Source: an uncultured Lachnospiraceae bacterium
Lineage (GTDB): Bacteria > Bacillota > Clostridia > Lachnospirales > Lachnospiraceae
DNA length: 38,277 bases
Direction: 5' to 3'
Assembly (NCBI GenBank): GCA_947626505.1
Contig: CANQSN010000013.1
Coordinates: 1-38,277 of the forward strand
Positions 1 to 9,029 of the stretch are shown here, piece by piece (positions within the stretch are counted from its first letter, which is position 1; every line of letters starts with the position of its first letter). Made by a program: the position numbers and the translations under genes. The notes beneath the pieces are model-generated. The model saw nothing but the letters and a program-made list of their open reading frames with translations. It was not told the DNA's origin and ran no database searches.

Positions 1-11
1 ACAAAGCGCAT
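1..11 (-). CDS. 5' end of an unidentified gene cut by the window edge
   Basis: An ATG at 11-9 on the minus strand is followed by only two full codons (CGC TTT) before the edge. An AAGGAG ribosome binding site lies seven bases upstream and a good sigma-A promoter precedes it at 29-57, so this is very probably a true start. Too little is present to name a product. Confidence 0.6.
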
Positions 12-28
12 TTTAATTCTCCTTTTTT

Positions 29-57
29 ATTTTAGCATAGGCATATATAAAATGCAA
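29..57 (-). promoter_or_regulatory. Sigma-A promoter for the left-edge gene
   Basis: On the minus strand a -35 TTGCAT (57-52) and -10 TAAAAT (34-29) are separated by exactly 17 bases, and TGC just before the -10 gives an extended -10. Predicted start is near position 22, leaving a very short leader with AAGGAG before the ATG at 11. Confidence 0.65.
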
Positions 58-61
58 TTCT

Positions 62-130
62 CTAAAAGTTATCCTTTCCAGTATTTTTATGGATGCGTTT
101 AATAAGGAGCCGCCTAAAAGGATTAAACAT
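62..130 (-). CDS. Possible 22-residue basic small ORF
   Basis: A short frame on the minus strand (ATG at 130, TAG at 64-62) would encode a 22-residue basic amphipathic peptide beginning MFNPFRRLLIK. A GAGGTGA motif about seven bases upstream (143-137) is a plausible ribosome binding site. It lies between the ABC-class ATPase and the edge gene's promoter, and inside the loop side of a 9-bp inverted repeat (89-97 and 165-173). It could be a leader peptide or chance; only the ribosome site and spacing support it. Confidence 0.25.
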   Translation of the reverse strand: MFNPFRRLLIKRIHKNTGKDNF

Positions 131-173
131 TTTTGTTCACCTCAAAATTTAAATCATTGTAAAGCGCATCCAT
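89..173. repeat. 9-bp inverted repeat around the small ORF
   Basis: ATGGATGCG at 89-97 is perfectly inverted as CGCATCCAT at 165-173. The 67-base loop holds the start and ribosome site of the possible small ORF. There is no T tract at either end, so it does not look like a terminator. Confidence 0.5.
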
Positions 174-224
174 GAGGACATTCCTAATACTTACATTTTT
201 CAAAAAAAATGATGTTATAGCGTA

Positions 225-2000
225 TTACAGCTCTCTATACCTGTAAAATGCAGCCGCAATTTCCTGTCTTCTTGGAAGCGCCAGATTCCCCGGAACCATG
301 CCATCGCATATTCCGTCAAACCCCTTTTCCAAAATACATTTCTCCAACATATCCACCGCTTCAATAAGCGTCCGCCTTCCATCAAAAACATGCAGCTTTG
401 CATACTTTAAAAGCTGCCCCAGCGCGTTAAGCTGCTCGCTGTCCACTAACTGCTCCACGTATCTTAAATCAATCACATCGCGATTTATACTGATAGAATC
501 GCGCCCCATAGTCTTAAGCTTATTCTTAGGATTTTTAGCAAATGCAGCATCCGCCTTAATAACTCTTGAGGACCTCACTTCGGGTAATTCCTCTGCCGCA
601 GCCTCTCCCTTGCTTCCCATCTTATCAACGCTCTGTCCATAAAATGCAGCCGCCTTTTCCCTTGCCTCTTTTGTAATCTCATAGGGTACGTAACGATTCA
701 TTTGAATCACATTGTCTGCCTTTGTAAAATAAGAACCTGAACTTCCCGCCACTAATATCGTAGAAATTCCCCACTGGCGGTACAAGCTTGTAATCCTGTC
801 AATATATGGAGTAATAGGCTCCATATCCTTTACCACCACCTGCTGCATCAGCTCATCGCGAATCATAAAATTGGTCGCGCTGGTGTCCTCATCAATGAGA
901 AACACCTTACTTCCCATGCTTGCCGCCTCCATCACATTGGCAGCCTGCGAAGTACTTCCTGAAGCATCCTCTGTGGAAAACTCGGCAGTGTCCTTTCCAT
1001 TTGGCAAATCCTTTATAAACAGGGAAATATCCACTTCCTTTATACTACGCCCATCCTCTGCCCTGAGCTTCATTGCAGAAGGCTCGGTAATTACATATTC
1101 CCTGCCATCCCCCGAAATATGATTATAAACTCCTAACTCTAACGCCTTTAACAGTGTAGATTTACCATGATATCCTCCTCCTACAATCAGGGTTATCCCT
1201 TCCGGAATACCCATACCTGTAATATTCCCCTTGTTAGGCAAATCAAAACTTACCTTCATGGACTCCGGAGAAGCAAACCGTATAGCCCCCTTCATAGGCC
1301 GGCTGCTTACCCCTGATTCCCTTGGCAGTACAGCGCCATCCGCCACAAACGCCACCAGTCCCTTTTCTTTAAGCTTATCCCTTATATACTGCTGATCTTC
1401 AGAAAGCTTCGCCGTCCTGTCAAGTTTTACATCCCCTGTAATCACCTTGGAAGCTCCATCCTTAGAAATTATTTTAATATTCCGCTTCTTCCATGAATTA
1501 TAGGTCAAAGTATCCTTTACACATTTGGGAAGAAAATCAAAGAAAATCTTAATCAGCTCTCTTGAGTTAATGGTACGACCATTTGCAGGAAATCCAACCT
1601 CCATTTTAAGTATAATCCCGCCAGTTTCTGCATCCAGTTGGCAACCGCTTCTTTCTAATACCTCCTGTCCCGGTACGGTCACAGACAGAAGCCCCGATTT
1701 ACCTGAGCCCTTTGCCTTAAACGAGTAATCCCTTACAATCTTAGCAAATGCCCTGAGAAGCTGGTCCTGCAAGGCAATCCGCTTACATGGCATATCATAC
1801 AGCTCCTTTGGAAACGCCGCCTCCTTTCCGCTTACCTTCACACTGACCTTTGATGGCGCAGCAAATGGATCGCCCTGCACATGGTCAATTGACATTAGAT
1901 ATCCATCAAATGTGTATGCCCCCTTAGTATCCTTATATGCCGGATAACCCTTATGGTCAATCCTGTTAAGCAGCTCCCTTAAATCCTCTGACGTTTTCAT
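225..2000 (-). CDS. Predicted ATPase of the ABC class (PF09818-type)
   Basis: A 591-residue soluble protein of the 'ABC-class ATPase' family (COG3044), which carries ABC nucleotide-binding motifs but no transmembrane partner; its cellular role is not established. Visible motifs are a P-loop GGGYHGKST (residues 274-282), an ASGSTSQAA stretch near 346 resembling an ABC signature, and Walker B VFLIDEDTSATN (366-377). The N-terminal half (about 1-240) is the family-specific domain. The length is normal for the family. The start has AAAGGAG eight bases upstream. It follows the GT2/TagF-like gene by only 21 bases, so the two are probably cotranscribed; no obvious functional link explains this. No strong terminator is visible after its stop. 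Family assignment is firm; function unknown. Confidence 0.9.
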   Translation of the reverse strand: MKTSEDLRELLNRIDHKGYPAYKDTKGAYTFDGYLMSIDHVQGDPFAAPSKVSVKVSGKEAAFPKELYDMPCKRIALQDQLLRAFAKIVRDYSFKAKGSGKSGLLSVTVPGQEVLERSGCQLDAETGGIILKMEVGFPANGRTINSRELIKIFFDFLPKCVKDTLTYNSWKKRNIKIISKDGASKVITGDVKLDRTAKLSEDQQYIRDKLKEKGLVAFVADGAVLPRESGVSSRPMKGAIRFASPESMKVSFDLPNKGNITGMGIPEGITLIVGGGYHGKSTLLKALELGVYNHISGDGREYVITEPSAMKLRAEDGRSIKEVDISLFIKDLPNGKDTAEFSTEDASGSTSQAANVMEAASMGSKVFLIDEDTSATNFMIRDELMQQVVVKDMEPITPYIDRITSLYRQWGISTILVAGSSGSYFTKADNVIQMNRYVPYEITKEAREKAAAFYGQSVDKMGSKGEAAAEELPEVRSSRVIKADAAFAKNPKNKLKTMGRDSISINRDVIDLRYVEQLVDSEQLNALGQLLKYAKLHVFDGRRTLIEAVDMLEKCILEKGFDGICDGMVPGNLALPRRQEIAAAFYRYREL

Positions 2001-2021
2001 TCACAAAACTCCTTTCTTTAA

Positions 2022-4292
2022 CTACAGGTCAAATACAATGTCGCATATTCTTTTTGATGCATTTCCATCATCTAAATGGCAAAAACGGTCATAGAAAATC
2101 TTATATCTCTCCTCATACTTTTTGTTTATCTCATCTATATTTTTAATGGCGTCAATAACTTCATCCGTTGTAAACAAAAGCGGCCCCGGTACGTCGTTTT
2201 CAATATCAAGATAAAAACCTCTTAACATATCCCTGTATTTTTCCAAATCATATGTGAAAAACAGCATGGGACGCTTTAAGTTGGCATAATCAAAAAATAC
2301 AGACGAATAATCGGTAATTAAAATATCAGAAATCAAATACAACTCAGAAATATCGTCATACTCGCTCTCATTATAAACAAATCCCTCAAGCCCTTTAGTA
2401 TCAATGCTGTTTGAAATATAATAATGAGTTCTTAAAATAACTGCATACTTGTCGCCAAGCCTGTCCTTCATTTCATTTAGGTCAAGCTTTAAACTGAACT
2501 TGTATTTTCCTTTATCAAAATACTCGTCGTCCCTCCATGTAGGGGCATAAAGTATAAGCAGCTTATCTAAAGGAATGCCCAAACGTTTCTTAATCTTATC
2601 AATATCATTTTTATTGTTATGAGTATATAAAATATCATTTCTAGGATATCCGCAAGGAACAATTTTCTCCCTCTCAAACATAAACGCACTTTCAAACGCG
2701 CCTGTAGAAAAATCATTTGGCGAAATCAAATAATCCCATAATCTTGACTGCACATAAAATTGATGCTTGTACATCGGTGAAGCGGATGTTACCTCCTCTT
2801 GGTCAAATACAAGGCGCTTAAGCGGAGTCCCATGCCATGTCTCCAAAAATACATTTCCCGGACGCTTTATAAAATATCCCGGCTGGCGCACGTTCAATAC
2901 CATATATTTGCTAACCGCCAGATAATACATATATTTTATGCCAAAACGCTTCACCTTCACGCCGCCATAGGGGAGAGTCTTTCCGGCAACGCTGTCAAAT
3001 ACCCAAATATACTTATATTTCCCGGGATAATTTTTTGCAAGATACTCATATATATATTTAGGGCTGTCAGAATACGCCTTTCCTCTGAACGATTCCAAAA
3101 ACACATAATTATTCCGCATTGGCAGCTTAGTAAACAGATTAAAATATAAAAATGTTCCAAGCACCTTTGGATTCTTTAAAAAGCTTTGAAACTTTCTTTT
3201 TCCCAAAAACCAGAAGACAAAATGACATGCTTTGGAAACTGTTCCTTCACGCAATACGTTGACAGACCTCTTTTTATAGCCCTTTAAATTATTATAATAT
3301 TTTTCCGGCAGACTGACTGCTTCTTCTTTAAGCCGCTCAAACCGCCTTCTCATTTCCTCGTCATTACGGTTTTTGAACAACTTATGATTAAATGTATAAA
3401 CATAATAATTCACAAGATGATCTGCTAAAGCTGCTGCAAGCATCGACTCCCCGTCCGCTTTTTTCATAGCATTATCATACGCCTTCAGCATCTGGTCGAA
3501 CCTGTCCTCCGCCTCAAGCTGTTTTATGGAGGGATAATGTTCCGGATCGTTATGCAGTCTCTTTACATAATAGCTGTCCCTTACATAATGCCCCTTTACT
3601 CCTGAAGACAGCAGGCCCGCCACAAAGAGAAGGTCGCAATATAACATAACCTCCTCGTCAAATGCAAGAGCCCGTTTAAGTATACTATCCTTCTTAATCA
3701 TAATATGCAGTGCAGAAATTGCTCCCAGCCCATCCCGCAAAGCTGCAAGCCTGCCAAGAACTGCATCCTTGTGATATTCATTTAACTGTTTTTTAGACAA
3801 ACTATCTATATTTACATCCTCTGAAAACCTTGGCTTATAATAAAGAGGTTTATATTTCTTATCCTTTTTATCTCTGACAGCCATCTCCTTATCCTCATAT
3901 GGATGCTCTAGGGTGAAATAAGCCTTATACCGGAAATATGTTGTATACTTTGTTCCAAACACAAAATCTATATCAGAACTCTCAAGCTCTCCAATAAGCT
4001 TTTCTAAGCTGTCATCATACAAATAGTCGTCTGCATCAAGAAAATAAACATATTCTCCCATGGCTTCAGAAATTCCCAGATTCCTAAGGCAGCCAACCCC
4101 CTCTTTCCCGCTTTTAATCCTCCTGATTTCTATAAAAGAATGATATTTTTCAATTACCGCTTCCGCCCCTTCACAGGAAGGCGGAGTAACCAAAACAACT
4201 TCAAACTCTTTAAATGTCTGACGCTTCAAGCTCTCAAAACAATCTGCTAAAAAATGCTCTCCTTTATTAAACGGGATAATAATGCTAACCAT
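2022..4292 (-). CDS. Two-domain GT2 glycosyltransferase / CDP-glycerol glycerophosphotransferase-like protein
   Basis: A 756-residue protein likely to build a teichoic-acid-like or other wall polymer at the inner face of the membrane. Residues 1 to about 110 form a GT2 fold (MVSIIIPFNKGEHF start, DADD metal/nucleotide motif at 86-89). Residues about 390-750 match the TagF-type glycerophosphotransferase domain: WHGTPLK near 484, APTWR near 580 and ITDYSSVFFDYA near 660. The middle is helical linker. The ATG at 4292 was chosen over one at 4382 because it has GGAGGAG at ideal distance and begins exactly at the GT2 strand; the extra 30 residues would run over the ribosome site. It sits downstream of the DapF-like gene (97-base gap) and just upstream of the ABC-class ATPase. 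The transferred polyol and acceptor cannot be read from sequence. Confidence 0.88.
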   Translation of the reverse strand: MVSIIIPFNKGEHFLADCFESLKRQTFKEFEVVLVTPPSCEGAEAVIEKYHSFIEIRRIKSGKEGVGCLRNLGISEAMGEYVYFLDADDYLYDDSLEKLIGELESSDIDFVFGTKYTTYFRYKAYFTLEHPYEDKEMAVRDKKDKKYKPLYYKPRFSEDVNIDSLSKKQLNEYHKDAVLGRLAALRDGLGAISALHIMIKKDSILKRALAFDEEVMLYCDLLFVAGLLSSGVKGHYVRDSYYVKRLHNDPEHYPSIKQLEAEDRFDQMLKAYDNAMKKADGESMLAAALADHLVNYYVYTFNHKLFKNRNDEEMRRRFERLKEEAVSLPEKYYNNLKGYKKRSVNVLREGTVSKACHFVFWFLGKRKFQSFLKNPKVLGTFLYFNLFTKLPMRNNYVFLESFRGKAYSDSPKYIYEYLAKNYPGKYKYIWVFDSVAGKTLPYGGVKVKRFGIKYMYYLAVSKYMVLNVRQPGYFIKRPGNVFLETWHGTPLKRLVFDQEEVTSASPMYKHQFYVQSRLWDYLISPNDFSTGAFESAFMFEREKIVPCGYPRNDILYTHNNKNDIDKIKKRLGIPLDKLLILYAPTWRDDEYFDKGKYKFSLKLDLNEMKDRLGDKYAVILRTHYYISNSIDTKGLEGFVYNESEYDDISELYLISDILITDYSSVFFDYANLKRPMLFFTYDLEKYRDMLRGFYLDIENDVPGPLLFTTDEVIDAIKNIDEINKKYEERYKIFYDRFCHLDDGNASKRICDIVFDL

Positions 4293-4389
4293 TTTCCAAC
4301 TCCTCCAAAACTTAAAATTTTTCCGTTTCAGCCCTGCCGCAGGCTTCGCGTATATTATCCCCCATATTGAAAATAAACGCAACCCCCAT

Positions 4390-5382
4390 TCAGGCTTTGC
4401 AGCCGCAAAACTTTTTAATAAACGAAGAAGTCAAAATCATACTTCCCACCCTTTCAACCTCTCCGGTTAAAAAGGTACGGTATTCCGGAGTGATTTCCAC
4501 AAACAGCGAACCGCCGGGCATAAACACTTCTACTTTAGAATCCACCTTCCCCAATTTATACATTGCACCCGCCGCCGCACAACAACTGGTACCCGAAGCT
4601 AAAGTGTAACCGGCTCCCCGCTCATATATTTCCATATCAATACGCTCTCTGTTTACAACCTTTACAATCTGCATATTAATCTTCTTAGGAAAATAATCAG
4701 ACTTTTCTGCAGCCACTCCGATATCTGTTACCAGCTCTCTTGAAAGCTTAGGCATTTCAATAACACAATGGGGATTGCCCACTGATACGCATGTGCAAAG
4801 ATAGTTCTTTTTATCAAAAGTCATAGGAACCTCTATAAGCTCATCCTTCAACTCGCCTCTAAAGTCCACTACTCCAACGCTTTCCCTTGTAAACGAAAGA
4901 ACTCCCATATCAGCCTTAATCATGGTACCGTCGTCGCTTAGGTAATCAATATAAATTTCACCGCCCGCAGCTTCTATGATACAATGGTTTCCTGTTACAT
5001 ATCCGGCATCCTTTAAATACTTAGCAAAAATCCGCACGCCATTACCGCTTTTTTCCGCTTGGCTGCCATCAGGATTCCAAATTACCACGCCAAACCTTTC
5101 TTCTAAAATATCCTCCTGCTCCTCCATTCGACAAAGCAAAGCCTTTGGCTCGTCGTCCAAATGCTTTTCCACCACCTCGCACTTTTTATCTCCACACCCC
5201 TTTTTCCATACCTTTTTTCCCCAACAAGGACCCGCTAAAATCCCATCCGCCCCAATTCCATAATGACGCTCGCATATACATTTTACTTTTTTTCCATCCA
5301 GTTGTATACCATTCTTCCCACAATCGTATACCAAATAATCATTTCCCAATCCATGATATTTTTCAAATCTCATCTTATCCAT
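4390..5382 (-). CDS. Diaminopimelate epimerase-like protein lacking both catalytic cysteines
   Basis: A 330-residue member of the DapF fold (true DapF interconverts LL- and meso-diaminopimelate for lysine and peptidoglycan). The fold signatures are clear: YHGLGNDYLV at 9-18, WNPDGSQAEKSGNGVR at 102-117, VGNPHCV at 201-207 and ASGTSCCAAAGA at 262-273. In classical DapF the motifs read GNGxRC and ACGSGxC, supplying the two catalytic cysteines. Here the first is Ile118 and the second Ser263. A Cys- and Lys-rich insertion at about 52-96 lengthens it beyond the usual ~275 residues. It is therefore either a paralogue with a different reaction or a non-catalytic relative; annotation as functional dapF is unsafe. 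Start: ATG at 5382 with an AAAGGTGAT site; ATG at 5373 is also possible. Confidence 0.85.
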   Translation of the reverse strand: MDKMRFEKYHGLGNDYLVYDCGKNGIQLDGKKVKCICERHYGIGADGILAGPCWGKKVWKKGCGDKKCEVVEKHLDDEPKALLCRMEEQEDILEERFGVVIWNPDGSQAEKSGNGVRIFAKYLKDAGYVTGNHCIIEAAGGEIYIDYLSDDGTMIKADMGVLSFTRESVGVVDFRGELKDELIEVPMTFDKKNYLCTCVSVGNPHCVIEMPKLSRELVTDIGVAAEKSDYFPKKINMQIVKVVNRERIDMEIYERGAGYTLASGTSCCAAAGAMYKLGKVDSKVEVFMPGGSLFVEITPEYRTFLTGEVERVGSMILTSSFIKKFCGCKA

Positions 5383-5468
5383 GCCATCACCTTTCCTGCC
5401 AATATCCCTTTATGCAATACTATGAAAAAAATACCCGTTTAAACACAATACCCAAGCTATTTTATATT

Positions 5469-5493
5469 AAAAATATGCCATAAACATATTTTT
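5469..5493. other. AT-only hairpin in the 5383-5686 intergenic stretch
   Basis: AAAAATATG (5469-5477) and CATATTTTT (5485-5493) form a perfect 9-bp stem with a 7-base loop. The 304-base gap between the DapF-like gene and the PEBP gene holds this hairpin, a weakly repeat-like segment (5503-5560, see rejected items) and the PEBP terminator at 5603-5630. I see no gene in it. Confidence 0.45.
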
Positions 5494-5602
5494 GTGAAAA
5501 TAACAAAAAAATCGCTTTTGCACATCTTTGCGCTGAGCGCGGCTGAAAAAGCAGCATATTCCCTGTATGCACTCGTTCGCATCCGTCGGAAATTTTCCAT
5601 AC

Positions 5603-5630
5603 AAAAAACCCGCCACCTTACGGTAGCGAG
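5603..5630 (-). terminator. Rho-independent terminator after the PEBP lipoprotein gene
   Basis: On the minus strand CTCGCTACC, loop GTAA, GGTGGCGGG form a 9-bp stem (two G-U pairs) followed by six T. It lies about 55 bases past the PEBP stop codon and the wobble pairs favour the minus strand. Confidence 0.85.
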
Positions 5631-5686
5631 CCTTTAGCACATTTATAATCAATTAAACGCCTAATGTAGGAATTGGCAGATACTGT

Positions 5687-6271
5687 CTACTCCCCTCTTG
5701 TAACCTTAAAGTTCAACACTCCAATCGCTATAACATTTCCCGACTGTCCGTCAATCTCGTCTAAATTTTTCTCGATAGCCTTCACATCAGCCGGACTGTT
5801 AATCTTCCCTTCATATATCTTAGGAGAATCCTTTAATGCATACACTACAATCTGGTAGTTATGGGTACCCTCCGGAGGATACGGACCTACATACATTTTT
5901 TCTATGGAAACTGCGCCTTCATCCAATGTGGTTTCCTTAATATCCGCCAGCCTCCAATGAAGAAAATTATCTGCATCCGAATCAAACATGTAAATTGCAT
6001 AGCTGTTTGCGCCCTCGACCGGATTCCATGACAACTGCGGCGAAAGATTATCTCCCTTAGGAGCAGCGGTAACAGCGCAGCATTCCGTCTTAAGATTCCC
6101 TGAGGAATCCACAGATTCTGAAGTCACCTCAAATCCTGCCCTTCCTTGCATAATTGTAGATACATCCTTTTGGCTGCTTTGCTTAACATCTTTTTCCTCC
6201 TTACTACTGCAGCCTGATACTATCATCATAATCGAAGCTAACAGCATACATGTCGTTATAAATTTTTTCAT
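5687..6271 (-). CDS. PEBP (YbhB/YbcL) family lipoprotein
   Basis: A 194-residue protein with a lipoprotein signal: MKKFITTCMLLASIMMIVSG followed by Cys21, then a polar Ser/Lys linker to about residue 45. The rest is the phosphatidylethanolamine-binding fold of the bacterial YbhB/YbcL type, with DSDADNFLHW (matching the family's DPDAP...HW ligand pocket) and GPYPPEGTHNYQIVVYAL (matching GPxPPxGxHRY). Bacterial members are small-ligand-binding proteins of mostly unknown role; here it should sit on the outer face of the membrane. It follows spoVG by 68 bases but a strong terminator lies between, so it may rely on its own promoter or on read-through. It has its own terminator downstream. Confidence 0.88.
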   Translation of the reverse strand: MKKFITTCMLLASIMMIVSGCSSKEEKDVKQSSQKDVSTIMQGRAGFEVTSESVDSSGNLKTECCAVTAAPKGDNLSPQLSWNPVEGANSYAIYMFDSDADNFLHWRLADIKETTLDEGAVSIEKMYVGPYPPEGTHNYQIVVYALKDSPKIYEGKINSPADVKAIEKNLDEIDGQSGNVIAIGVLNFKVTRGE

Positions 6272-6305
6272 CTTTTAGTCCTTCCTTATATCCTGTAAAA
6301 TAATT

Positions 6306-6335
6306 TATGACAGGAGCAATAGGACTCCTGTCATA
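6306..6335 (-). terminator. Terminator after spoVG
   Basis: TATGACAGGAG (6306-6316) and CTCCTGTCATA (6325-6335) form a perfect 11-bp stem with an 8-base loop. On the minus strand it is followed by AATTATTTT. It lies five bases past the spoVG stop and closes the glgC-glgD-spoVG unit. Confidence 0.85.
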
Positions 6336-6339
6336 TACC

Positions 6340-6615
6340 CTAAATATCATCCGCTTCCTCAGACAGCATCTCCTCGTACTTTGATAATATTAGCTGTTGG
6401 ATATATTCTCTTGTAGAAGAATTGATGGGATGTGCAATATCCCGATACTCGCCATCGCTGGACTTTCTGCTGGGCATTGCAATAAATAATCCCTTTTCTC
6501 CCTCAATTATCTTTATATCATGAACAACAAACTCATCATCTAAAGTAATAGATACAACCGCCTTCATTTTACTTTCTTTCATCACTTTCCTTATCCGTAC
6601 ATCTGTAATCTGCAT
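6340..6615 (-). CDS. spoVG: Septation/sporulation regulator SpoVG
   Basis: A 91-residue protein matching SpoVG over its whole length: [11 protein letters not shown] at the start, [20 protein letters not shown], then the hallmark [10 protein letters not shown] and [14 protein letters not shown]. SpoVG is a small nucleic-acid-binding regulator known in Firmicutes for effects on sporulation, capsule and cell-wall genes. The start has an AAGGGGG ribosome site. The gene begins only 21 bases after glgD and is followed by a terminator, so it looks like the third gene of the glycogen operon. That linkage suggests coordinated control of reserve carbon and developmental regulation, an inference from spacing only. 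Confidence 0.96.
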   Translation of the reverse strand: MQITDVRIRKVMKESKMKAVVSITLDDEFVVHDIKIIEGEKGLFIAMPSRKSSDGEYRDIAHPINSSTREYIQQLILSKYEEMLSEEADDI

Positions 6616-6636
6616 ATAAACGCCCCCTTACCTTTC

Positions 6637-7758
6637 TTATAAAATATATCTGGAATTCTTCTCAACAATAATCTCAATCCGATCCTCTCCAACATGAGTA
6701 GAATTAGCCCGAATTGTATCCCGACTCTCAACAATACAGTTCTCTATATATACGTTATCTCCAATGTAAACGTCATTAAGTATAATAGAATTCTTAATGG
6801 TACAGTTGTTGCCCACAAATACCTCCTTAAACAACACAGAATTCTCCACTGTCCCATTAACAATACAGCCTGAAGCAACCAAGCTGTTTCTAATCTCCGC
6901 ACCCTTGTTATACTTTGCCGGCGGAAGGTCGTCCACCTTAGAGTAAATATCCGGATATTGCTTAAAGAAATAATCCCTTATATCCTTGTTCAGAAAATCC
7001 ATATTAGTCTTATAATAAGCATCCACATCGCTTATATTACTCCAATAAGAATCCATCATATATCCATAAATCTTCTTTACATTCTTCTGGCGGATTAAAA
7101 TATCCTTGACAAAATCGTTGCGTTCCTCCTTTGCGCAGTTCTCCAAAAGCTCAATCAACTGGCGGCGGCGCACAACATATACGCCAATAGAAGCAATTGT
7201 TGATTCCGCAACCAAAGGCTTCTCTTCAAACTCTCGAATCCTGCCATCATCATTCATCTTAACTACGCCAAAGCGTTCCAATTGTTCCGGCTCTTTTGAT
7301 AAATCCTTACATACCACCGTAATATCGGCGCCTTTTTCAATGTGATATTCAAGCACTTTGTTATAATCAAGCTTATATATTCCATCTCCTGAAGCAATCA
7401 CCACATATGGCTCATGGCTTTCCTTCAAAAAATTGAGATTTTGGTATAGTGCGTCTGCCGTCCCCTGGTACCAGTAACTGTTTGTGTTAGTAATAGTAGG
7501 AGTAAATACAAATAAACCGCCCTGCTTACGACCAAAATCCCACCATTTACCAGAACTTAAATGCTCGTTCAGCGAACGGGAATTATACTGTGTAAATACC
7601 GCCACTCTATTAATATGGGAATTTGTCATATTGCTAAGTGCAAAATCAATGCTGCGGTAGCTTCCTGCCATAGGCATTGCCGCTATAGCTCTTTTGTTGG
7701 ACAGCTCCCTCATACGATTACTGTTGCCACCGGCTAAGATAATACCTATCGCCCTCAT
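6637..7758 (-). CDS. glgD: GlgD, regulatory partner subunit of ADP-glucose pyrophosphorylase
   Basis: A 373-residue nucleotidyltransferase-fold protein, [35 protein letters not shown], with a C-terminal left-handed beta-helix made of hexapeptide-like repeats (about 290-360). The AGG-type glucose-1-phosphate uridylyl/adenylyltransferase signature is altered compared with the neighbouring GlgC, as in GlgD proteins, which in Firmicutes join GlgC in a hetero-oligomer and raise its activity rather than acting alone. The ATG overlaps the glgC stop as ATGA (7755-7758), so translation is coupled and the subunits are made together. Length is normal. Confidence 0.95.
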   Translation of the reverse strand: MRAIGIILAGGNSNRMRELSNKRAIAAMPMAGSYRSIDFALSNMTNSHINRVAVFTQYNSRSLNEHLSSGKWWDFGRKQGGLFVFTPTITNTNSYWYQGTADALYQNLNFLKESHEPYVVIASGDGIYKLDYNKVLEYHIEKGADITVVCKDLSKEPEQLERFGVVKMNDDGRIREFEEKPLVAESTIASIGVYVVRRRQLIELLENCAKEERNDFVKDILIRQKNVKKIYGYMMDSYWSNISDVDAYYKTNMDFLNKDIRDYFFKQYPDIYSKVDDLPPAKYNKGAEIRNSLVASGCIVNGTVENSVLFKEVFVGNNCTIKNSIILNDVYIGDNVYIENCIVESRDTIRANSTHVGEDRIEIIVEKNSRYIL

Positions 7759-9029
7759 GCTAATTCACCTACCTTTATCAAAGTTTCTCCACTCATCAAC
7801 CTGCCATCCGGATAATCCGAGCTTTCAGTCTCACCAAAAATTGCTGTATTCTTACCAATCTGAACATTATCAGGAATCACTGAATACTCGCCAATGGTTG
7901 CCAATCCTCCCGCATAAATATGAGGAGCCACCTTATTCTCTGCATCATCAAAAGTTCCAAGCACCACATTCTCTCCCAATGTTACGTATTCAGAAATAAT
8001 TGCTTTACTCACTTGGCTGTTCTTCCCAATAACTGTTCCATTCATAATAATAGAGTCTCTGACTACAGCGCCTTCTTCCACTGTAACTCCGGTTCCCAGC
8101 ACAGAATTGTAAACCTGCCCGTAAATCTCGGAGCCCTCGCCTATAATGCTTGCTTCCACCTTAGTATTGTCTGCTATATACTGCGGAGGAAGTACATCGC
8201 TCTTAGTGTATATCTTCCAAAATTCCTCATAGAGATTAAACTCCGGAATTAAATCAATCAGTTCCATATTAGCTTCCCAATATGAATAAAGCGTTCCTAC
8301 ATCCTTCCAATAGCCCTTGTACTCGTAAGCGCAAATCTTCTTGCCATTATTATGGCAGAAAGGAATAATATGCTTACCAAAATCACAGGCCGGCTGCTCT
8401 GACAACTGCTGCAGCGCATCCTTAAGTACCGGCCAGCTAAATATGTAAATACCCATAGAAGCTTTAGTACTTCTTGGATTCTCCGGCTTCTCCTCAAATT
8501 CCGTAATAGTTCCCTCTTCATCTGCTAATACTACACCAAAACGCCTTGCTTCCTCTTCTGAAACATTAAACGTTGCTAATGTTACATCCGCATGTCTGGA
8601 CTTATGAAAATCCAACATTACTTCATAGTCCATCTTATAAATATGATCCCCTGAAAGAATCAGCACATAATCAGGATTGTAATAATCCATATATTCCAAG
8701 TTCTGATAAATAGCGTTGGCTGTTCCCGTATACCACTCGCTGTTAGTACTCTTCTCATATGGAGGAAGCACAGTAACACCGCCAATGTTCCTATCTAAAT
8801 CCCATGGAATTCCAATTCCAATATGCTGGTTCAGTCTTAATGGACGATACTGTGTAAGGACGCCAACCGTATCAATACCGGAATTAATACAGTTGCTTAA
8901 TGGAAAATCAATAATCTTATACTTGCCGCCAAAAGATACTGCCGGCTTTGCAACCTTAGAGGTTAACACACCTAGTCTGCTGCCTTGTCCGCCCGCTAAT
9001 AGCATGGCTATCATTTCTTTCTTAATCAT
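7755..9029 (-). CDS. glgC: Glucose-1-phosphate adenylyltransferase GlgC
   Basis: A 424-residue catalytic subunit that makes ADP-glucose from ATP and glucose-1-phosphate, the committed step of glycogen synthesis. The N-terminus [20 protein letters not shown] carries the nucleotide-binding GGxGSRL loop; [30 protein letters not shown] (metal-binding Asp) and FEEKP (substrate-binding region) follow, then a beta-helix C-terminal domain. It heads a glgC-glgD-spoVG unit. An AAAGGGGTGA ribosome site precedes the ATG, and the about 107-base leader upstream is strongly structured (9030-9136). No glgA, glgB or glgP gene lies in the window. Confidence 0.96.
   Translation of the reverse strand: MIKKEMIAMLLAGGQGSRLGVLTSKVAKPAVSFGGKYKIIDFPLSNCINSGIDTVGVLTQYRPLRLNQHIGIGIPWDLDRNIGGVTVLPPYEKSTNSEWYTGTANAIYQNLEYMDYYNPDYVLILSGDHIYKMDYEVMLDFHKSRHADVTLATFNVSEEEARRFGVVLADEEGTITEFEEKPENPRSTKASMGIYIFSWPVLKDALQQLSEQPACDFGKHIIPFCHNNGKKICAYEYKGYWKDVGTLYSYWEANMELIDLIPEFNLYEEFWKIYTKSDVLPPQYIADNTKVEASIIGEGSEIYGQVYNSVLGTGVTVEEGAVVRDSIIMNGTVIGKNSQVSKAIISEYVTLGENVVLGTFDDAENKVAPHIYAGGLATIGEYSVIPDNVQIGKNTAIFGETESSDYPDGRLMSGETLIKVGELA

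Noticed and set aside
5503-5560. Third copy of the dispersed repeat
   Set aside because: Shares GCTT, ATCTT and a terminal hairpin with copies A and B, but needs gaps and is too diverged to claim by eye.
5467-5652. A 61-residue minus-strand frame
   Set aside because: No ribosome site; it runs through the PEBP terminator and an AT hairpin.
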